Shown: positions 45,797 through 57,945 of the stretch, in pieces
How positions within the stretch are numbered: the first letter of the stretch is position 1
Layout: the number at the start of each line of letters is the position of its first letter
Source of the DNA: Trichaptum fuscoviolaceum
Taxonomy: Eukaryota; Basidiomycota; Agaricomycetes; Hymenochaetales; Trichaptaceae
Reading direction: 5' to 3'
Length of the DNA: 64,000 bases
Assembly: GCA_910574455.1 (NCBI GenBank)
Contig: CAJSYZ010000003.1
Location: forward strand, 3,471,250-3,535,249
Program-made: the position numbers and the translations under genes
The notes under the pieces: model-generated
Seen by the model: only the letters and a program-made list of their open reading frames with translations
Databases searched by the model: none
Told to the model about the DNA's origin: nothing

Positions 45797-46077
45797 CGTT
45801 GCAACAAAGGTGTAGTGGAGGAATTTGTGTGCAGTGGATTAAAAATTCGAGGCGAACCTGGCAGCCAGTGACTTGCACTGGCACGCGCCGGTCGGAGTGA
45901 CTAATCAGAGAACTTTTTTTATCGCACTCGATCGCGCCGGGATGAGTCGGCCGAAGATGCGCTTTTAAAATTCACCACTACTTCTTGAGCAAGGAGACGG
46001 GAGTATAGCGGGAGCTCCGTCCGCAGGCCATCCCGTTCTCCTTCGTTTTCGACCACATCGTTGAAAGACTCTTGAAA

Positions 46078-47446
<1,369 letters not shown>

Positions 47447-47819
47447 AGAGTTTAATACTAAGGATGTACATGTATCGAGTCTTGTTGTCTAAATTGTAGT
47501 ATAGTCATCGGAGATCATCATGATCGTCGCGAGCGCTTAGCGGCCTTGGCGCTCGCGTCAAAAACGTACAAGTTACATAAGCACGTCAGCCTCAGGCTAC
47601 TATAGAGACCGGCGGGAACGGAACGGTGTTACTTTTGGGCTGGTTCTGGTTCTTCCATTCATTCGCCCTCTTACTCGCTCTAGTCGCTCGTTCATCAGCC
47701 GTTCTTTTCTTGTCTCCAACCGTCTTCATCCTGCGTCCCCCAACGTCGAATTCCTCGTAGCGGCGGTTCCCCCATCGCCCAGGCGGCGGCGGGCCTCCTT
47801 CAGTGCACCTAATTCCAAT
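47447..47819. other. Intergenic after LEU2, with an antisense ORF
   Basis: 373 bp. The minus strand keeps an open frame from about 47858 to a TGA at 47592, encoding a Pro/Arg/Lys-rich sequence, but no upstream exon could be joined in phase. On the plus strand it would be the 5' leader of the weak gene starting at 47820. Confidence 0.35.
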
Positions 47820-48283
47820 ATGGTTGCAGTTATGTTTATGGTGTTCCTACTCGCGCTTCTTGCGTTACCATGCATCCTCATGCCGGAGCAAGTCTGGAGG
47901 GCATTCAACGTCGGAGACGAGTCAAATGAATATGGCTTGCGCGACGTCAATCTTGTTGCCCTGAGTGCGTACCCCTCGCATGCTGTTTGAGCTCGGACGC
48001 GTCCTTATCTCCATTTTGTCGCCACAGGAAACCCAGTGCGCGAAACAGGCCCACCAGCCTGTATGGCGAAACTGATAATGCTCAGACACAAGGTGCGTTA
48101 ATTACTACGACATCGCGATTTGTATTCCGATCCTGACCAATTGGCCAGATAAACCAGAGCGGCCAGAAAAAGCGCCGAAGCAGTCATTCCCGCCACAGCC
48201 GATCATCGTCGCGTTCGAATATTCTCATTCCGCAACGACCTCGAGCCTTTTCCTGGATGAAGTTCGGAAAACAAATGCACTAA
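47820..48283 (+). CDS. Hypothetical 114-residue protein with N-terminal TM or signal segment
   Basis: Weak model. Three exons, 47820-47964, 48028-48092 and 48149-48283, join in phase with canonical GT-AG borders. The start MVAVMFMVFLLALLALPCIL is strongly hydrophobic (signal peptide or anchor). A middle segment PEQVWRAFNVGDESNEYGLR follows, and the tail is very basic and Ser-rich (KKRRSSHSRHSRSSSRSN), ending FSWMKFGKQMH. I do not recognise it. The antisense strand just upstream also looks coding, so only one of the two may be real. Confidence 0.4.
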
Positions 48284-48545
48284 TCTGACAGACCATATTG
48301 ATTCGTTTACCACAAAACTATACCCCAACCGGATATCAACATATCTAAACCAACTTTGCTGCACTTGCCCTCTTTCGATATTCCCACCAACAAATGCAGC
48401 TAAAAATACAATATGCGTTGAATTACTCTGCGACATGATAACGAAGGTACATGCTCGATGTTTATTCTAGGAAATTTGCTCGTTAGGTAGTGTTGTAGGG
48501 ATGAAATGTGATGATGGAAATCGTCCATAGTTCTGTATATTATTA

Positions 48546-51500
48546 TTATCCAAATCGACTTTGCTTGTCCGACACCTTCATGAGCATGCTCCCGCCTCTC
48601 GATGGCTTTTTCTTCTCCGGCTTTTCTCCTGAAGCAAACCTACCAGTTGACGTACGCGACAGTGATGATTTACTGCGCTCGCCCTTCGTCCCATGTCCAG
48701 TCACCGTGACGGCTCCTCGCATGCCTCCCGTACCCAGGTGTCGACCGCTCTGCTCCCTTTTCCAAGCAGCAAGCTGTTCACTATTCCAATTACCAGATTC
48801 TTTTGGAAGCTAGGTGCATAATTAGAGCAGGATCAGATAGGCCTAGTGATCTTCATATACGTACCATATCGAAGTCGACCAGCTCCCCTGCATTAGTTCG
48901 TCTGCGTCCAGTCTTTCGTGAACGCATGTCTATTTCATTCACCTCCAGGTCCTCATCATCACTGAGGTCCATTGGGATTGCCCACCGAACATCCTCGGGA
49001 TTGAAAGGACGAGAAGGCTAGCATGTTAAAGTCAGAAACACTCAGCCGAAATCGTACAATGGGACACACCCTGTCTACTTTCTGTCGTGCCACTTCACGA
49101 AGTTGCGCTTGAATGTCAGACGTTGAGACAACTTCTGGCTGTTGATTTTCTTCGTTATCGCCGTCTTCAACCATCTCATCTTCTGCGAGGTGAGCGAAAT
49201 CGTCGTTGTCATCTTCCTGGACATCCTTTTGATAAGCCTCATAAAAAGATATCGATGCCGGATCTTTCTCTGCAAAGTCCGGCGTTATATAAGTAGAAAC
49301 TCTAAACGAGGAAAAAATAACACTTGCTCACTTAAAGAATCTAAAGTGTCTCCCTCAATTTTGCGCTTTTTGTAGAGTCGTTTCCGTAACTGACGAGCAT
49401 CTTCATCTTCATCCGGGTCAGAATCGCTGTCGTCCATTGCAATGCCCCTCCCACGCCGTTTCGACCTGAACTTTCCTTCAATGGCATCTTCGTGGTATTT
49501 TTGTAGAACCGCATCATCTTGTTCGAGTTGTTCTCTAGTTTTTACCAAGGTGAGCTTGTCAAATACCCAGACAAAGAGAACAGTACTAACTGGACTTTCT
49601 CGAGGACCTTGTCCTCCGCAAGCTGCTCTGCATCAATGACTGTGTCATCTAAAAGACCTTCAACATTGGCGTCCAGATCATCGCTGTCACTCTCGTCATC
49701 ATCAGCTTTTTTAGGACCACCAAACCCGAAATTTTCATCTTCGTCAGATTCTTGTGCCTCCCCTTCAATGAATTCAGATTTCTGCAATAGTTTCTTCGCG
49801 TTCTGTTTCTGTGCCCCTTTCAGTAGAACCGAGAACGCATCTTTCGGTTTTGAGGAAGGGGTGACAGACGATGCCGCATGCTCTTGGTTATCTGGAGAGT
49901 GGGCACGGCCTTTTCCCTTTATTAGCCTTGATAACCTATGAGGTTGTGAAGGACTAAGAGAGTCCGAAGTCAGCGACAAAGTCCGGAGAGGCATTCGCTG
50001 AGTTGTTGGCGGGGGTCCGGTGGCTTGCGAAGCGAGGGCGGCCGGATCTTGACTGGGGGACCATGATCGGTAAATAACTGGCGTAGACACATCTGGCTTG
50101 GTTTGCGTGAGCATCCTATGAAAAAAATAAGCTTTCTTCACACTAAGCAAAATGAAAGAATACCGACCCGTTCTCTGTCACGTATAACTCCACTTGCTGT
50201 TGCTGAGGTTTTGCCAGAGCAGCTTCTTCAAGAACGAAGACTTGTTCTTTCTCGAAAATTGCTTCGGCCTTTCGCCGCACTTGAGTCGAAACATCGACGG
50301 CAGGTTGAAGTCTCGTATCCAAGGTTAGTGACAATTCATCTGCATTTCCTGGACGTCTGAATTTGTCAGTATCCTTGGGCTAAGCACATAACAAAAGTAT
50401 TTTCGTCAGCGATAACACTTGTTATATGGAAATGTGCATACCTCAGGCTCGGGAGAGAACATTTGAGAGAAACCGCCTAACTCAAGAGGTTTAGGCTCTA
50501 GGGTGGATTGAAGCGAAGACTCTCCAAGCTTGCTCTGTATCTGAAATGCCGGTTGTAGAAAGGCTTTCTGTGAAGTGTCTTGCGTATTGGGAAGAGTACT
50601 GTCTCCATCGTTGAATAATTGAGAGAATCGTCCCATCGAACCTCCGAAAGGAGGCGCAAGCGCTTTGGGACTAAAAGATTTTGACGAAGCACGAGATGCT
50701 TTCGGTGATGCTTTCGGGGTATTGCAATTCGAGGAGACTATAGGCGAACGAAGCGTGAAAGGATCATCTAGCTCCCCGAACTTCCGTATCTGAAGAGGTT
50801 TGCGGGATCTTCTCGTGTCACTTACACCGATCTCGTTTCCTGGAGACATGGACAGACGGCCCGTTTGTTCTTCAAGCTCAAAAACTCCACTTGGCTGTCG
50901 ACTGCCCAGGCCACGACTGTTACTCGCGATAGGGATATGTCGTGGGACGGACGAATTCTCTTTATCTTCACCATGGTCAAACATAAGGCGTGTGTCATTC
51001 TCTTTGTTATCCTCGTCCGGTGTGCTTTCACTCACAGAGGAGACCGATCCTCTATGAATAGTAGCCTGTTCGCGAATGTACTCATCTATGGCAGGGTCGT
51101 TGACATCAATGATCATCGACGTTTCCGGTACCAGAATTCGCGGTGGTGCAATCCTTCTTTCCGACTCGTCTTCGGAATCAGACACTACCAAGCGTTTGGC
51201 CATGTTGAATACTCTTCGCCGTGCATTTCCAGTATTCTCGTCATCTTCGTTTTCTGAGCCATTGGTCCTTGTAGGCAAAGGTTGCATTGGAGAATTCTCA
51301 TCCTGCGTATCATTACCAGATAGTTCTTCCTCGTCGAAGTCAACTTCAGGCGGGGTTGCTGATCCCCTATCAAGTACACCCGGTTTCCAGTCGCCATCAC
51401 TTTCGTCGCCCGGTACTGCTTGTTCGTTGTCCTCCTGCATCATATCAGGTTCATCATCGTTTTTCTTATGAGAAAGTCTCTCGGCCAGCATCTCCAATGA

Positions 51501-53198
51501 GAAAGTTCCCATTGCCCGACCAGCACGTTGCTTTCCTGGTAGTCTACCTCCACGACGTTGCCAATCTTCCTCTTTTTCCCGCGTGAGCTGGATACTTTGC
51601 TTTGACGCTTTGTTGAACATCGCTGCCTGCAAGGCCCGATGATCGACAACGGCGCTCGCTCGTCGTGAATTGCGCTCCATGAACGCAGGTTTCGCTGCGG
51701 CTTTGAGTGCTCGTTCACCTTGACTGCCCTCAAGATTTTCTGGTAAAGAATGCCTTCCGCTCTTCATCCGGAAACCAGCTACTCCAGCGAGTGTCTTCTC
51801 ATAATCAAATTTCCTGGCCGAACTTTGTAGTGGAGGCTTCTCGTCAACAACTTCAAGCTCATCGTCATCTGAATCGTCTGGCTTGCTGGCCGTTTTGGAG
51901 TTCGTTGCAAGAATTCTCTGCTTAGCGAGAGCAAGATCCTTCTTACGCTGAGCCTCTGCTTCCCTTTTATGCCTTTTCTCATCTTGTTGTTGCAGAATGC
52001 CTTGCAAGTCGGGCAGCTCATCATCAGACTCCTCATTAGTATTTGAGGGTCCTGGCTTCCGATCAGATTCCACCGGCTGGACATGTGCATGCCGTAGAAA
52101 TGGGGAGGAAGTGAAGTCTTGAATAGGATCAGAGGACGTCATATTAGGGACATGCGCAGATGAATGTGGCTGTGGCTTGCTCGTTTGTCTATTTTCGAAG
52201 GTCAAGCTGATTGCTAACTGACTGGTCGATGTACCTTACACGTACCGTATTTTTCCAAGAAGGTCATTAATAGTTAGTTGTCCCGATCTTTTTGCAACTG
52301 AAACGTGTTGTTCGTTCATGATTCGTGCGTGCGCTTTCTTCGACTCCCTCTCTTCCTTCTTGTTCAGTTTCTAGTGTGCATATGCATCAATATCATATAC
52401 ACAAACAACGTTCAGTAAACAAACCTTGAGCTTCTTGCTCGAATCTTTGAGCTTGCCACTACCGTTGTTCTTTTTCGTCTTCGATCCAGGCTGATCTGAA
52501 GTCTGAGCTTGAATGGTAGCCTGCAATGAGGGAGTAGATTTTCCTAATGACGAGCCTTCATTTTCTAAGTCTGAACTCGGTGGAGTCAATGAAGATTTTG
52601 TCCCGGGAGTATTTATCGGGTATGGATGTAAGGGAGAGGTAGGGCTTGATTCCTTGCTATTGGATATCTTTTCAGCATCTGAATCGTCTGAATTAGATAT
52701 AGCATTCTTCCTGGATGTATGAACGACGGCTGAGGGCGAGGATGGTTCTGTTTGTGAGGATGTGAGAGGAGGTAGAGAACCAAAGAGGATTGAGTCATCT
52801 AATCTTCCCATCGAATCGTCCGTAGATACGGATGGTGTCGAGCTGCTTTTTCGAAGCGCGCCTTCAAAAGATTTGTTTTCTATTTTGGCGGCGCTGGAGG
52901 GTACCTCCTTCTCATCAAACATGCGGTCGATGTCTGCCATCTTCCTCTTCCATCCGAAGGTGAGTTCAGACGCGTCTTCGACTTCTTCAGAGGACTTCCT
53001 GGACGACAAAGAGTTATTGTGAGCTCCTTTATTCGCTATCGCAAGTGGCTCGACGCGTGAGCAGGACGCACTCTTCTGCTCTCCGAGAGCAGAAGCACCC
53101 TCCACCTCCTTCCTTCGACCATATGTCCTTCGAACCTTGGTGGCAGGTTCATGAAGAGTTTCTTCAGCGGACGCCTTGTTGCCTCCAGACGCGTCCAT
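48546..53198 (-). CDS. MRC1: Mrc1/claspin, replication checkpoint mediator
   Basis: Replication-fork protein that links the CMG helicase and polymerase epsilon and relays checkpoint kinase signalling. Long, acidic and largely disordered, well over 1,200 residues. The start MDASGGNKASAEETLHEPAT and RRTYGRRKE lead into Ser-rich sequence with repeated SQ/TQ sites (for example SSQTEP, DTQDE, NTQDTSQ). The middle holds QQQDEKRHKREAEAQRKKDL and DDWQRR-type basic helices, and DLALAKQRILATN. The Mrc1-like domain (PF09444 type) appears as QEQLEQDDAVLQKYHEDAIE, GKFRSKRRGRGIAMDD, ENFGFGGPKKADDDESDSDD and FAHLAEDEMV. It ends KVSDKQSRFG before TAA at 48546. An ACGCGT box lies 85 bp upstream. A Met at 53225 upstream is probably inside a 5' UTR intron. 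Confidence 0.83.
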
Positions 53199-53565
53199 AC
53201 TAGAGAAAGTTATGTCGGAGACCACTTACAGGCCTTAGGTGTAAGTGTATTCGAGGGAGAAGATGTGGAAACCAAACACAAGACGCGTAAAGTACCACTG
53301 GCAGCCTGAGGATCATCATGTCACAGCGTCACAGTGACGACTCGCGATTCTGCGGTCACGAAGGTCACCAAAATAGCACAATCAAACTCCGCCTTATCTT
53401 ATTCTTATCTTATCTTCCAGATCTAGAACTTGGGCCTGAAGGCTGCCAGTAAAGAGCACCTGTCCATCTTTTGTTGTTGATCAACTCGTCGTCAAGCTCT
53501 TCGAAAGGCTGCGCCTTTCTACGACCTATATCTTCAGTTTCTTCCGTATCCACGTCTTCGCAAAA
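53199..53565. promoter_or_regulatory. Divergent promoter, MRC1 and SDR; one MCB box
   Basis: 367 bp. One ACGCGT (53283-53288) is 85 bp upstream of the MRC1 start. A TTATC-repeat pyrimidine stretch runs at about 53392-53416 on the SDR side. Confidence 0.45.
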
Positions 53566-55240
53566 ATGAATTCTGCAGAGCAGAGCGAACCTTCACTAAT
53601 CTTCGATGCTCTTGACGTCGACTTAATCGCAAAGGTCCTCATCCAGACTGCGTTCAGTGAGCTTCCATTCGTCTTAGATGATTGACAGTGAAGGTTGGTT
53701 AACAAATTTTGAATAGGCCCATTCTTTGTCTTCTTCATTCCAATCTTCTATAGATTCCAAGGGTACGATTATGATCATCCTGTTTTTGTTTACTCCGGAG
53801 TATACTTTGTCGGCGTGTCCATATTTTGTGAGTGACTTGATAAAACGAAGTTTACGATGTCTAATGGAGAAAACAAGGGCTCCTCAAATGGCTTTCGCGC
53901 TTGTATAGGAATGGAGGAAGCCTTTTATTTGCCCCTCCTAGACTAGACTGGGGAGAACAAATCGTCGTCGTGACCGGAGGTACACATTCTTTAGATCAAA
54001 GCCAACATTTTTCTAACTGGCCCATTAGGTGCCTCGGGTATCGGCGAGCTCATCGCGAATACACTTGCTGTACGCAATGTCACCACTGTAGTCCTCGATG
54101 TCAATCCTATCGTTACCGAAAACTGTACGTCTTGCAGGCTTGGCCCTCGTGTCTCAGCTAATTTCAAACAGATAATATCACTTACTACAAATGTGATGTG
54201 TCAAAGTGGGAGGAGGTTGAGGCCGTAAAGAAACAGATTATTGAGGAGGTATGCGATCAAGAAATCTCTGAGTTCCAGAGCTCTTAAATCAATCTACCTT
54301 GCAGATTGGGCACCCAACGATTCTCATCAACAACGCTGGAGTGGTGCAGGGAAAGCTAATTTGCGACCTAACCCCTGAAGATGTTAACCAGTAAGATTCT
54401 GTCTGACCTAGTGTACTTCAAGCTCTTATGCATTTTTTTCGTTATCGTAGGACATTTGGTGTGAACGTACTCTCTCAATTCTGGACACTGAAAGCCTTCC
54501 TGCCCGAAATGATAAAGACGGGCACTGGGCATATCGTAAATAATGTACTCACCTTGGCCGTAAGTCACAATCTAACCTTGTTTCAGGTTACAGTTTCCTC
54601 AATTCTCGGAGTCGTTGGCGTTGCCCAGATGAGTAGGTAATTACAGTCTGTTTGTTTAGACCATTGCTGACAAGTATATTTTGTGTATTATCTAGCTGAT
54701 TATTCTGCATCTAAGGCAGCAATAATCAATTTGTCTGAGTCCCTGCGCTATGAGCTTGACAAGAGGCTAGTCGGCTTTCATTTTGAGACAGAGTGCCTAT
54801 TAACATACAACACCTTGTAGATACAAAACACCAAACATTCGCACAACGCTCATCTTGGCGGGACACGTTCTGACGCCTATGTTCTCTAGAATGAGCTTGC
54901 CAAAATCTTGGATGAACAAGTTCTTCACACCTTCCGTTCCGGCGTACGTTGTCGCCAAGGCCGTTATCGCAGCTCTTGATGAGCAAGAATCACGAATTAT
55001 TCACCTTCCGTTCTACACCAACTTCGTTAAATGGGTGACAATTCTGCCAAGCTACCTGCGTGACCTGTTCCAATGGGTAAGTCAAGAGAGCATGTGTCAG
55101 TTATGCGTCTTCCTTTAGTGACGTACTGTTACTTCAAGGTATCTGGAGCCGATTACGCAATGGAGGGATTTGTGAAGGTCTCTGGTAGGAGGCCAGACGA
55201 AGGCCCGCTTATTGTGAACGGGCATTCGAAAATGGACTGA
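53566..55240 (+). CDS. Membrane-anchored short-chain dehydrogenase (RDH/17-beta-HSD-like)
   Basis: NAD(P)-dependent oxidoreductase of the classical SDR family, ER/lipid-droplet type. Exon 1 (MNSAEQSEPSLIFDALDVDL) splices to SPFFVFFIPIFYRFQGYDYD and VYFVGVSIF, then to WLLKWLSRLYRNGGSLLF, so an N-terminal hydrophobic hairpin precedes the enzyme. Rossmann motif VVVTGGASGIGELIANTLA spans an intron. Then come VVLDVNPI, LINNAGVVQGK (NNAG), TFGVNVLSQFWTLKAFLPEM, IVNVSSILGVVG (catalytic Ser), ADYSASKAAIINLSESLRYE (catalytic Y-x-x-x-K), and YKTPNIRTTLILAGHVLTPM. It ends EGPLIVNGHSKMD. Substrate is likely a sterol, retinoid-like or lipid carbonyl; it cannot be read directly. About ten short introns. 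Confidence 0.88.
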
Positions 55241-55868
55241 CAGCGGGTTTCTGCTGTCGAAGATAAGCGAGACCTTCCGGTCTCATTGTGCTTGCTGTGT
55301 CACTGCACGCTCACTTGCGATTGAACGTATCCGCGAGGGATCACAGCCTCTCGTTTCTGTTTCTGGATCGAATGCGCTTCGCAGTCACTATATTATATTT
55401 TCACGGTGAAAGTACTGTAGACGGAGATAATTTATAATTTAACACAACCTGTGAGCGGCCGCGGGGTTTTCACGCGTTAGCTCATACAGTAGTAACAGTA
55501 TGCCGTGCATGTTGAGGCAAAGGGTATAGGTACACCTTGCACATAGAAAGGAACGGTATGCGGAAGCAAAGGCGACCTTATTGTTTTGTTTTAGCTTACG
55601 ATCGAGAACCTCCGGGATCGACATGTCAAAGCAACGTCTTCCGAGATGGACTCGGTTTTGGAAGAGCAAAGTAAAACAGCCGAGGCCACAGCTTAGTCAG
55701 CATCTGCCATTACCGACATTTTCCTTTCTGTATAGAAGGACGACTGTTTCGCCACAGAAGAACATCACTTTTCCCCTCAATATTCTCAACTGCACCTCCG
55801 AGCTCATCGTTCACGACGACCAACGCTCTCTACACACAATTCACGACATTCACGACGCGACAAACACG
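55241..55868. promoter_or_regulatory. Upstream region of the cyclin gene
   Basis: 628 bp. The cyclin frame is open without stop from 55581 to the chosen ATG at 55869, so the true start could be further 5' (an ATG is at 55623). The segment is Ser/Pro-poor and weakly coding; I take it as 5' leader. One ACGCGT lies near 55471. Confidence 0.4.
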
Positions 55869-57407
55869 ATGCTTGCTCTGGCGTCCACTCCTTCACACGA
55901 CCACTCATCAGCATATGCTTCGACGGTCACCGCTGTGAGCGCACCGCAGCCCGCTCGCTCCAAGCCTGTCGCTCGTCGTGCAGCGTCTTCTGCCTCCTTG
56001 AAGGTCACCTCAAGGATTCCTCTGACGTCCACATCGACCTCTATCCACCCGCCCAAACTTGTTCGTGGAGGCGGCGTTCTGCCTCCCCGTCCGCACTCAG
56101 AGGTGGAGCACAGTTCGAAGCCTCCTGCACAACATGGGACTCAGCAACCGAAGATGAACGAAGTGCGCCATTCACAGGAAGTCGCCCAACCACCTGCCGT
56201 TGTTGAAGTCCCGAGCGGCCCCCCTATGCCGTTGCAGCTTGACCAGAATTTCGACATTGACAAGCTCCCGACAACCGACTTACTTCGCAACCTCGCAGCA
56301 CTTTTGACGGACATGGCCTGCGAGAATGATGCGAAGACATCTCACAAACCGCAGGAGTCCAGGCCGGAGAACACTGAGTCGACTATATGGGATTCGCTTT
56401 TTACAGCCTCTCAAGCGGCATTTTCATCGAAGTCTTCCCGTATGACCTTTCACGCACGCAACATACCAACAATCGCACTTGAAGCCTATCTTCTGCGCAT
56501 CTTGCGCTACTGCCCGACGACCAACGAGGTGTTCCTATCGTTGCTCGTTTATTTTGATCGAATCTCGAAGCTTTCGGAAGAGGCAACTGGATCGCGATTC
56601 GTTATTGATTCGTATAACGTTCACCGACTTGTGATGGCAGGAGTTACAGTCGCGAGCAAATTCTTCAGTGATGTTTTCTACACAAACTCTCGCTATGCCA
56701 AGGTGCGTTTTTTTTGCCTATCCTTAGTGGAACATCCATTGACTCAAATGCATCAGGTTGGCGGCCTCCCTCTGGCAGAGTTAAATCAGTTGGAGCTAGA
56801 ATTCCTCCTCCTCATTGATTTCCGACTTGTCATCTCCTCAGATGAGATGGAACATTACGCACGCCAGCTTGCTCAATATTCTCAACGAAAGCCTGGCTCA
56901 ATGCCGATGCAGTTTAAATCAGTATCCGAGCCCCTCTCGGCTCCTCCAATGATGCCTTCTCGGCCCATGCACAGCATGGGCGCTTTCGACGCTTTTGGTG
57001 GCAACATCCAAAACGACCAAGTCATTCAACACCCTAGCATACCCGCACCGAGGAACGCGACTCCGAGACGGACAACCCTGAACAACCTTATTCGCACTGC
57101 ACCACATCGCGAGGCATCGGAGGAACGCGAACAGGAAAGCTCTGTATATTCGGAAACGGACACAGATGCCGAGACAGACGACGAACCGACCATCAAACCA
57201 TCTCATTCGTGTGGGTCTTCAGACACTCAAAGCCTGTTCAGCAATGATGCCAGCGAGGCGAGCTTCGATACCAACGAAGACGACGAGGAAGAGAACGCCA
57301 CGGACGATGAACACAAGACGCCGGAACGTGAGCGCTCTCATCACAGGCGCTGGGACAGTAGCGAGTCCACTGCGGTTGATGACAACAGACACATGGCCAG
57401 TCCTTGA
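55869..57407 (+). CDS. Pho80/Pcl-type cyclin
   Basis: Cyclin of the Pho80/Pcl family, which partners Pho85-like kinases. The start MLALASTPSHDHSSAYASTV opens a Ser/Pro-rich disordered N-terminus of about 175 residues. The cyclin fold follows: FHARNIPTIALEAYLLRILR, YCPTTNEVFLSLLVYFDRIS, VIDSYNVHRLVMAGVTVASK and FFSDVFYTNSRYAK. Then comes the one clear intron (56702-56757) and VGGLPLAELNQLELEFLLLI, DFRLVISSDEMEHYARQLAQ. The YAK | VGGLPLAELN junction is the family's core motif. The C-terminal ~200 residues are acidic and disordered (EDDEEENATDDEHKTPERER) with many S/T-P sites. The open frame extends upstream of this ATG. Confidence 0.88.
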   Translation: MLALASTPSHDHSSAYASTVTAVSAPQPARSKPVARRAASSASLKVTSRIPLTSTSTSIHPPKLVRGGGVLPPRPHSEVEHSSKPPAQHGTQQPKMNEVRHSQEVAQPPAVVEVPSGPPMPLQLDQNFDIDKLPTTDLLRNLAALLTDMACENDAKTSHKPQESRPENTESTIWDSLFTASQAAFSSKSSRMTFHARNIPTIALEAYLLRILRYCPTTNEVFLSLLVYFDRISKLSEEATGSRFVIDSYNVHRLVMAGVTVASKFFSDVFYTNSRYAKVRFFCLSLVEHPLTQMHQVGGLPLAELNQLELEFLLLIDFRLVISSDEMEHYARQLAQYSQRKPGSMPMQFKSVSEPLSAPPMMPSRPMHSMGAFDAFGGNIQNDQVIQHPSIPAPRNATPRRTTLNNLIRTAPHREASEEREQESSVYSETDTDAETDDEPTIKPSHSCGSSDTQSLFSNDASEASFDTNEDDEEENATDDEHKTPERERSHHRRWDSSESTAVDDNRHMASP

Positions 57408-57945
57408 GATGGCATTCCACTTACAATCTCGTCTCTTCGATTGTCTATTTTCGCCACGCATTATTCTTTTTTTCTTACCTTTCATTGCGCCCGCATTGCC
57501 TTGCCTGTCTTATCTTTACATTTCTCAACCTCTTTCTGATCATAACTCCTGGCATGTTATTAGTTTATCATGTTTATGCACATACCGTATATTTGTTTCA
57601 AATGGACGCCCGTGTACATCTCCCTTTGTGTCTGTTTTCCTTCTCTCTTCACATTGTAGCTCAATAAATGTCGCATATCTCGCACACCTGTTTCATGCGA
57701 TGGATAGAATGCAAAATTATCACTGAATTTCACACAACTGCCCGACTAGTTCGCAATCTTAGAGCATAGCAAACATCGAAGAATTTGATAATCGTACAAC
57801 GGATTCAAGTTTCGAAATATAAATACTTCTAAAGCTGATCATGGGTCCGTAAAAGGTCGTCTAGAATTGAAGAAGAAAAATTAGCCATCAAGATGGCTGA
57901 TCAAAACATCGACAATGTTTGGTGAAGTTCGAGTTGCGACTGACA
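57408..57945. other. Intergenic between convergent genes
   Basis: 538 bp of 3' flank between the cyclin and the branching enzyme. Pyrimidine-rich just after the cyclin stop; no other feature recognised. Confidence 0.4.

Noticed and set aside
45797..46077. Leu3-type site upstream of LEU2
   Set aside because: Only a partial CCGG half-site is present; the full CCGGNNCCGG was not found in the NOB1-LEU2 gap.
55439..55669. Minus-strand 76-codon ORF before the cyclin
   Set aside because: Antisense to the cyclin leader, no family features, no good splice signals.
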